Shown one piece after another: positions 31,167 to 36,068 of a stretch of 36,068 nucleotides of DNA. Source of the stretch: Spirochaetota bacterium (GTDB lineage: Bacteria > Spirochaetota > Spirochaetia > SPDA01 > JAJSAL01); contig JAJSAL010000018.1 in assembly GCA_024274705.1 (NCBI GenBank), positions 1 through 36,068 on the forward strand, read 5' to 3'. The notes below the pieces were generated by a model. The model was not told the origin of the DNA, searched no databases, and saw only the letters and a program-made list of their open reading frames with translations. A program made the translations under genes and the position numbers. Within the stretch, counting starts at the first letter, position 1; each line of letters starts with the position of its first letter.

Positions 31167-31430
31167 ATGAAAACTCTATCAACAGCCAGAATGTCTTCCA
31201 AGGGGCAAGTGGTAATTCCTGAGGATATAAGGAACAAACTCGGCCTCACAGCCGGGTCCCAGTTCATCGTTGTTGGAGAGAATGATGTTATTATTCTGAA
31301 GACGATCACCCAACCCTCCATACGGGATTTTGATGCCCTTATCAAAAGAGCCCGGCAACAAGCTAAGTCAGCACAAATGACTAGATCTGATGTGTCCAGA
31401 GCAATCGATGAGGCCAGAGGGAATAATTAA
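31167..31430 (+). CDS. AbrB/MazE-type (SpoVT-AbrB) antitoxin-like protein
   Basis: The 87-residue protein has a swapped-hairpin DNA-binding domain at its N-terminus: MSSKGQVVIPEDIRNKLGLTAGSQFIVVGENDVIILKTI. A helical tail (about 50-87) would bind a partner toxin. No PIN, MazF or other toxin follows; its TAA overlaps the stop of the oppositely oriented higA gene. It is either a solitary regulator or an antitoxin that lost its toxin. A GGGGAG ribosome site supports the start. Confidence 0.85.
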   Translation: MKTLSTARMSSKGQVVIPEDIRNKLGLTAGSQFIVVGENDVIILKTITQPSIRDFDALIKRARQQAKSAQMTRSDVSRAIDEARGNN

Positions 31431-31717
31431 GCGACCCCTTTTGGGATTCTTTCGAGTTCAGAACCAATTCGCTGCATCTCCTTTCTCAGATCATGTTCGT
31501 CCTGAATACCCAGCCAGAAATCGGCGGAATTACCAAAATACCGAGACAGCCTCAGTGCCGTATCCGCAGTTATACGCCGCCTTCCTTTTATGATCTGGGA
31601 CACCCTTGTCGCGGGCATTCCAGTATCAACAGATAACCGATACGCGCTTATTTTCAATGGTTTTAAAAATTCTTCGAGAAGAATTTCACCGGGTGTGACA
31701 TCAGGTATTTTATCCAT
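31427..31717 (-). CDS. higA: HigA-family antitoxin
   Basis: The 96-residue protein opens VTPGEILLEEFLKPLKISAYRLSVDTGMPATRVSQIIKGRRRITADTALRLSRYFGNSADFWLGIQDEHDL, the full HigA/VapI-type helix-turn-helix pattern. It binds its own promoter and neutralises HigB. It follows higB by 10 nt, in the toxin-first order typical of hig loci. Its stop overlaps the stop of the AbrB gene by two bases. Confidence 0.93.
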   Translation of the reverse strand: MDKIPDVTPGEILLEEFLKPLKISAYRLSVDTGMPATRVSQIIKGRRRITADTALRLSRYFGNSADFWLGIQDEHDLRKEMQRIGSELERIPKGVA

Positions 31718-31727
31718 ACTGGTCCTC

Positions 31728-32009
31728 CTAATGATAATCAGTTATTTCAACATCTATAGCTGTTCCATGGTCCCAAAAAAAACAAATTCTCCATTGATCA
31801 TTAATGCGAATACTATGCTTACCTTTTCGATCTCCTGATAATTGTTCAAGCTTATTACCTGGTGGAACACGAAGATCGTTCAAGTCTTTAGAGCGATGCA
31901 AAATTATGAGCTTTCGATATCCGATTCGCTGAACATCTTTGGGTAGCCGCTTAGAATATTCCTGTTTCCATACTTTTTCTGTTTGTTTATCCTTAAACGA
32001 CCGAATCAT
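31728..32009 (-). CDS. higB: HigB/RelE-family toxin
   Basis: The 93-residue protein matches the HigB mRNA-interferase family: MIRSFKDKQTEKVW near the start, RKLIILHRSKDLNDLRVPPGNKLEQLSGDRKGKHSIRINDQWRICFFW in the middle and DVEITDYH at the end. The basic residues and the C-terminal His typical of the active site are present, so it seems intact. It cleaves mRNA at the ribosome when free of HigA. The gene is AT-rich compared with the housekeeping genes around it. Confidence 0.93.
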   Translation of the reverse strand: MIRSFKDKQTEKVWKQEYSKRLPKDVQRIGYRKLIILHRSKDLNDLRVPPGNKLEQLSGDRKGKHSIRINDQWRICFFWDHGTAIDVEITDYH

Positions 32010-32018
32010 ATTAATTCT

Positions 32019-32054
32019 ATATTAACGCAATGCGTCAATGACGTCAACCGTCAA
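32019..32054 (-). promoter_or_regulatory. higBA promoter and candidate operator
   Basis: On the minus strand TTGACG (32042-32047) and TAATAT (32019-32024) are 17 bp apart. The region holds three CGTCAA copies (32033-32038, 32042-32047, 32049-32054) and a palindrome ACGCAATGCGT (32025-32035) inside the spacer, a natural site for HigA autorepression. Confidence 0.55.
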
Positions 32055-32070
32055 TAATCCTCTCCGCCGC

Positions 32071-32814
32071 TCATTCCGGATCCTGTGCCTCTTCCGGTTG
32101 TTTCTTCTTCAACCTGGCGCAAAAGAAGAATATCATATAGAGGAACAGGGAAAAAGCAAGAAGTATCAGATAGTTTCTTATTGCCTGCACAGGACCAAGC
32201 ACATCTATTGCAATCATAGGATACGGATGCCACCCGGTCACGCTGCCGAAGACTGTAGTAAAAACGGCATATGCAACCGGATAGAGAAGAAACAGCCCTG
32301 CATGAATGCTCTTCAGCTTCCTGCCGGCAGGTTCAATAATCCAGTCCAGGATCAATGCCAGCGGAAGCACATAATGGAGAATGATAACGACTACCGAAAT
32401 ATACCATATTTGCTTTTCCATATAAGGAGCAAGCATCAGACCGAATACGATCCCGGTTACACATGTATACGCAGTTAATGCTGTCTTTACAGGAAAGGAT
32501 GTGATCCAGCCGGAGAAGCTCTTTTCCCCTTCCGATGATCTTCTCAATTTCAATGAAAAATAGAGAAGCGCAAATATGCTGGTTTGTACCGTATAGTAAC
32601 TGAAATTGTTCAAAGCACCCAAAGGGTTATAAGTATTTATATCACTGACATCGAATGCCGAAAGGGTAAATTGAGCAACCAAGGCCGCCCACCCGATAAC
32701 AGCAATAGTGCCACGAAAATAGAAAATCCTTTTTCGATTTGATGTGCGGGTATTCACAGGCATTCCTTTTTTTATCTTCATTCTTATTCTCGCAGGATTA
32801 ACTGACAAATGCAA
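32071..32814 (-). CDS. Pr6Pr-family integral membrane protein
   Basis: The 247-residue protein has about six hydrophobic segments separated by short loops, with features of the bacterial Pr6Pr family: NNFSYYTVQTSIFALLYFSLKLRR, a conserved His in ILHYVLPLALILDWIIEP, and a TGWHPYPMIAIDVLG segment. Its molecular function is unknown. Several Met codons near the start (residues 1, 12, 19) make the exact start uncertain; the charged stretch NTRTSNRKR just before the first helix suits any of them. It lies upstream of higBA on the same strand. Confidence 0.75.
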   Translation of the reverse strand: MHLSVNPARIRMKIKKGMPVNTRTSNRKRIFYFRGTIAVIGWAALVAQFTLSAFDVSDINTYNPLGALNNFSYYTVQTSIFALLYFSLKLRRSSEGEKSFSGWITSFPVKTALTAYTCVTGIVFGLMLAPYMEKQIWYISVVVIILHYVLPLALILDWIIEPAGRKLKSIHAGLFLLYPVAYAVFTTVFGSVTGWHPYPMIAIDVLGPVQAIRNYLILLAFSLFLYMIFFFCARLKKKQPEEAQDPE

Positions 32815-33113
32815 ACAATTATTTGTGAAGATATGAATGGTATTTTCACAGATATTTCATCACTTCTCCCCAGTATATTGATTATATTATTTACATACCT
32901 GATTAAACAGGGGTAATTACCCCTATTGATGGTAAATAATCAATCAATATTTCTTAATAAATTGTATTTGTCCGATTTTCTCGTTTTTTTCTCCTAAATT
33001 AGCAGACAAAGGATTGACAATCATAGTGATATAAACCAATAATTAAATACTTCTTATTTGGATTGTAATTTTCAATGGAATTTTAACGAACAATAACCCG
33101 AGGAGGACGTTAT
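32815..33113. other. AT-rich intergenic region before ilvB with palindromes
   Basis: I see no gene in this 300-bp AT-rich gap. It holds a perfect 16-bp palindrome AGGGGTAATTACCCCT (32909-32924), followed at once by ATTGAT/ATCAAT arms near 32925-32942. No T-box or clear attenuator could be drawn by eye. Confidence 0.5.
33014..33043 (+). promoter_or_regulatory. Likely ilvB promoter
   Basis: TTGACA (33014-33019) and AATAAT (33038-33043) are separated by 18 bp, about 70 nt before the ilvB start. Confidence 0.5.
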
Positions 33114-34826
33114 ATGCAAAAACTTCGGACCGGTGGAGAAGCAATTATCGATATAATACACGAACAGGGTGTAGAATACATTTTTGGATACCCAGGGGGA
33201 AATGTTATCCCCATGTTCGATGCCCTCATCGAGTCCCCTATAAAGCTTATTCTTACCCGTCATGAACAGGGGGCAACCCATATGGCCGACGGGTTTGCCC
33301 GGGCCACCGGGAAACCCGGTGTCGTAATGGTTACCTCCGGACCCGGTGCAGTGAACACGATTACCGGGATCATGACGGCCCATATGGATTCGGCTCCCAT
33401 GGTGGTCATATGCGGACAGTCCAACACGCCGAACCTTGGGATGGATGCTTTTCAGGAAGCTGATGTTTCCGGGATATCCTTTCCAGTGGTTAAACATTCA
33501 TACCTGATAAAAGACCCTCAGGATATCCCCCGCATCATGCGGGAAGCCTTTTACCTGGCCAACACCGGAAGGCCGGGACCGGTCCTGGTCGATGTTCCCA
33601 AGAACGTTTCCAGTGCAAAGATCGATCCCTATTTCAACGATGAGTTCCACCTGCCCGGTTATGGCATACCTCACGAAGGAGACTCGGATGATATCGAAAA
33701 AGCGGCGGATTACCTGGAAAAGGCCCTCAGACCGGTTCTCATGGTCGGTCATGGGGCGGTTATTTCCGGAGCGGAAAAATCCATCCGTTACCTGGTGGAA
33801 AAAATGAATATCCCCGTTACCAACACCCTCCTGGGAAAAGGGTGCTTCCCTGAAACCCATGAACTGAACCTGGGAATGCCCGGGATGCACGGCACCGCCT
33901 ACGCGAACAAGGCTATAGCGGAATGCGACCTCATCATGTCCATAGGCTCCCGGTGGGACGACAGGATAGCCGGCAAGGTAGAGGATTTCTGCCAGGGAGC
34001 GATAAAGATTCATATCGACATCGACCCCGCGGAAATCAATAAGGTCCTCCAGGTGGACTGTGCTATCGTGGGGGATGCCCGGCAGATTGTGGAAAGCATA
34101 GCATCCATCGCCCGTCCCGGGGATACCGCCGAATGGCTCAAACAGGTATCCCGCTGGAAGAGAAACTTCCCCCTGAAATATAAAAAGGAAGGGAAGCTGA
34201 AAGCCCAGCACGCAATAGATGAAATGTACCGCCTGACCGGGGGAAAGGCTGTTGTGGTTACAGACGTGGGACAGCACCAGATGTGGGCATCTCAATTCTA
34301 TAAAATCGACCACAGGTTTCACTGGATCACTTCCGGCGGAGCAGGCACCATGGGCTTCGGGCTCCCTGCCTCTATCGGTGCTCAGCTTGCACAGCCGGAT
34401 AAAACCGTTGTCGCAATTATAGGTGACGGTGGATTTCAGATGACCATGTACGAACTGGCAACGGCTGTACTGCATAAACTCCCTATCAAGATCCTCCTGA
34501 TCAATAATAACTACCTGGGTATGGTAAGACAGTGGCAGAATCTGTTCTACGATAACCGCCTTTCCGGAGTGGACCTGGAGGGAAACCCTAATTTCGTAAA
34601 GCTGGCCGAAAGCTACGGTTGTAAGGGGTTCAGGATAAAACGGAGTGCAGATGTACGCAGGGTGCTGAAAAACGCCCTGGAGTATAACGACGGGCCCTGT
34701 TTGATCGACGTGGAAGTGGAAAAAGAGGAAAACGTATTCCCCATGGTACCCGCCGGTGCATCCTTACGGGAGATGATCCTGGAACCGCCTAAAAAGAAAC
34801 TTGCAAAACCAACAGGGGGGGCCTGA
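33114..34826 (+). CDS. ilvB: Acetolactate synthase large subunit
   Basis: The 570-residue thiamine-diphosphate enzyme condenses pyruvate to acetolactate, or pyruvate with 2-oxobutyrate, in branched-chain amino acid synthesis. It shows the N-terminal catalytic region YIFGYPGGNVIPMFDAL and LTRHEQGATHMADGFARATGKPGV with the conserved Glu, PGPVLVDVPKNV, and the ThDP motif GDGGFQMTMYELATAV...NNNYLGMVRQWQ. The length fits the biosynthetic AHAS large subunit. A strong GAGGAGG site precedes the ATG. The regulatory subunit follows directly. Confidence 0.95.
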   Translation: MQKLRTGGEAIIDIIHEQGVEYIFGYPGGNVIPMFDALIESPIKLILTRHEQGATHMADGFARATGKPGVVMVTSGPGAVNTITGIMTAHMDSAPMVVICGQSNTPNLGMDAFQEADVSGISFPVVKHSYLIKDPQDIPRIMREAFYLANTGRPGPVLVDVPKNVSSAKIDPYFNDEFHLPGYGIPHEGDSDDIEKAADYLEKALRPVLMVGHGAVISGAEKSIRYLVEKMNIPVTNTLLGKGCFPETHELNLGMPGMHGTAYANKAIAECDLIMSIGSRWDDRIAGKVEDFCQGAIKIHIDIDPAEINKVLQVDCAIVGDARQIVESIASIARPGDTAEWLKQVSRWKRNFPLKYKKEGKLKAQHAIDEMYRLTGGKAVVVTDVGQHQMWASQFYKIDHRFHWITSGGAGTMGFGLPASIGAQLAQPDKTVVAIIGDGGFQMTMYELATAVLHKLPIKILLINNNYLGMVRQWQNLFYDNRLSGVDLEGNPNFVKLAESYGCKGFRIKRSADVRRVLKNALEYNDGPCLIDVEVEKEENVFPMVPAGASLREMILEPPKKKLAKPTGGA

Positions 34827-34846
34827 TTAATAAAAAGAACAATCCT

Positions 34847-35338
34847 TTGAAAAAACACACTATCAGCCTGTATGTCGCGAACAAACCCGGTGTGCTTATC
34901 CGTATTGCCCTGGTTTTTGCCAGGCGGGGCTACAATATCGATAGTCTCGTCGTATCGGAAGCCCACGATCCGGCTTTCTCCCACATGAATATTGCAGCCT
35001 CCGGCGATGCGCGAACACTGGACCAGATCCTGAAGCAGCTGAACAAGCTGGTCGATGTGGTTCATGCCAGGGACAACACCGGCGAGGACATTGTGCAGCG
35101 GGAACTCGCCCTCATTAAAACAAGATGTGAACAGGAACAGCGGGCGGAAATCATGCAGATCGCCCAGTCTTTCAAAGGAGACACGGTTGACCTGGATGAT
35201 TCGACCCTTACTCTCCAGGTAACAGGGAAAACCGAGAAAATCGATGCGCTCCACAATATCCTGAGCAAGTACGGTGTCCTTGAGATGGTACGTACAGGGA
35301 AGATCCTGATGGCCAGGGGGGAGGCGAGCACTTCCTGA
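34847..35338 (+). CDS. ilvN: Acetolactate synthase small (regulatory) subunit
   Basis: The 163-residue protein has the N-terminal ACT domain (KKHTISLYVANKPGVLIRIALVFARRGYNIDSLVVSEAHD) and the AHAS small-subunit C-terminal domain (LALIKTRCEQEQRAEIMQIAQSFKG...). It activates IlvB and confers valine feedback. The listed start is TTG at 34847, but its ribosome site is poor. The frame is open upstream, and the G-run at 34814-34821 in the end of ilvB sits correctly for a non-ATG start at 34823 (CTG) or 34826 (ATT). The true start is therefore open. Confidence 0.92.
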   Translation: MKKHTISLYVANKPGVLIRIALVFARRGYNIDSLVVSEAHDPAFSHMNIAASGDARTLDQILKQLNKLVDVVHARDNTGEDIVQRELALIKTRCEQEQRAEIMQIAQSFKGDTVDLDDSTLTLQVTGKTEKIDALHNILSKYGVLEMVRTGKILMARGEASTS

Positions 35339-35560
35339 AGAGTTGAGGTGCACAATTGCCTCATCTACAAAACAACACGAAACAGATTGATTACATCACC
35401 TAGGATTCAACACGAAATCAATGTAAGATCGCCCTCTCACGAGGTTATCCCCGGGCAGCGAGGGGGGGGATAATAAAAACCCACCGATACCTGTATCCGC
35501 CAATTACTTGATCCGGTTACACCAAAGTATTGCTTTACCGCCTATGCGGATGTATAACGA
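35339..35560. other. Gap between ilvN and transposase remnant
   Basis: No convincing gene is seen. TGAGG and CCTCA around 35344-35364 could pair into a small hairpin after ilvN but without a U-run. A G-rich run lies near 35462-35469. Part of the sequence may be decayed insertion-element DNA. Confidence 0.4.
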
Positions 35561-36068
35561 ATGCTTGAAGAAAAGGGAAATCCTGAGCAGGAATATCGTT
35601 CAACCCAGGAGACGTATCTGCCCGCCTTAGACGGGACGTGGTTTCACTGCTCCGAAACAATCAATTGCGTTCAATGTTCAGTGAAAGAGCATCGCGACGG
35701 GAGACGGACCTATTATCACAGTGCGATAACGCCGGTATTTGTTCGGGCCGGGACCAACCGGGTCATTGCGGCGGAGCCTGAGTACATCGGACCGCAAGAC
35801 GGTGAAAGGAAACAAGACCGCGAAATCAACGCGGCGAAGCGATGAATAACCGGTATTGAAAAGAAGTACCCCGCAGTGGGAGTAACACTTCTTGGCGATG
35901 ACTTATACGCCAGACAACTATCCTGATAGATAGAGCCCTTGAAGTCGATGTCGACATGATTCGAAAAGTTATGATCGACACCATTTGCAAGCTCGATAAC
36001 AAAATGAAATAGCGAGCTCACCAAGCCGGGAAAATCGAGGGCTGCGACTATACCTTCCGTATTACGCG
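35561..36068 (+). pseudogene. Decayed DDE transposase fragment
   Basis: The first frame (35561-35845) encodes LDGTWFHCSETINCVQCSV, HRDGRRTYYHSAITPVFVRAG and PEYIGPQDGERKQDREINAAKR, a pattern I know from DDE transposases in which Asp and Cys/His positions are conserved. It stops at TGA 35843-35845 where the family has Trp. The same frame then continues ITGIEKKYPAVGVTLLGDDLYARQ and hits another stop about 80 nt later. The N-terminal part is also missing, since a stop lies two codons before 35561. Ends of the element and terminal repeats are not visible; the right part runs to the window edge. Confidence 0.7.

Noticed and set aside
35905..36012. A short frame reading ALEVDVDMIRKVMIDTICKLDNKMK to a stop
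   Set aside because: It could be the tail of another gene, but it has no start, lies within the decayed transposase segment and is too short to assign.

Overview
The window is bacterial, of roughly balanced base composition, and uses the standard genetic code (TAA, TAG and TGA all end genes). It carries no rRNA, tRNA or CRISPR that I can see. The best guess for the source is a spirochaete (Spirochaetota). The ABC substrate-binding protein has the spirochaete-like leader end 'SAGG-KKEAAP', and labile-selenium molybdenum hydroxylase genes occur in that phylum. This assignment is inference and not secure.

Positions 1-21.7 kb hold one large catabolic island. From left to right it has: (A) a minus-strand operon with a free-standing PEP-synthase-type ATP-grasp subunit followed by the FAD, FeS and (truncated at the window edge) Mo subunits of a molybdenum hydroxylase; (B) a second minus-strand hydroxylase operon (Mo, FAD, FeS) with a MocA-YqeC fusion, YqeB and an acetyltransferase, divergent from an HD-domain phosphohydrolase; a GntR/FCD regulator; (C) the matching central/phosphohistidine half of the split PEP-synthase-like enzyme; (D) a minus-strand operon of cupin, SMP-30-type lactonase, zinc alcohol dehydrogenase, an HPr-kinase-fold P-loop protein and an SDR; and (E) a plus-strand LivHMGF ABC transporter plus its binding protein.

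These blocks are tied together by a 15-bp palindrome, TATCGATTATCGATA, found six times. It always lies just downstream of a TTGACA/-10 promoter with a 17-bp spacer, at the head of each operon. It looks like one repressor-controlled regulon, most simply read by the GntR/FCD protein in its middle. I read the island as import of a small organic compound, its oxidation by a dehydrogenase, lactonase and molybdenum hydroxylases, and ATP-driven phosphoryl transfer by a split enzyme laid out like phenylphosphate synthase. The substrate cannot be named from sequence.

Positions 21.7-26.0 kb carry nagB, an SDR and a 42-residue ORF behind a strong promoter with a degenerate copy of the same operator, then a family-B DNA polymerase. 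Positions 26.1-31.1 kb carry a flavin-binding protein, pyruvate dehydrogenase E1 alpha, E1 beta (interrupted by an in-frame TAA) and E2, then an FprA-type flavodiiron protein. Positions 31.1-33.1 kb are more AT-rich, with an orphan AbrB-type antitoxin, a HigBA module and a Pr6Pr membrane protein. The end holds ilvB-ilvN and a decayed transposase.
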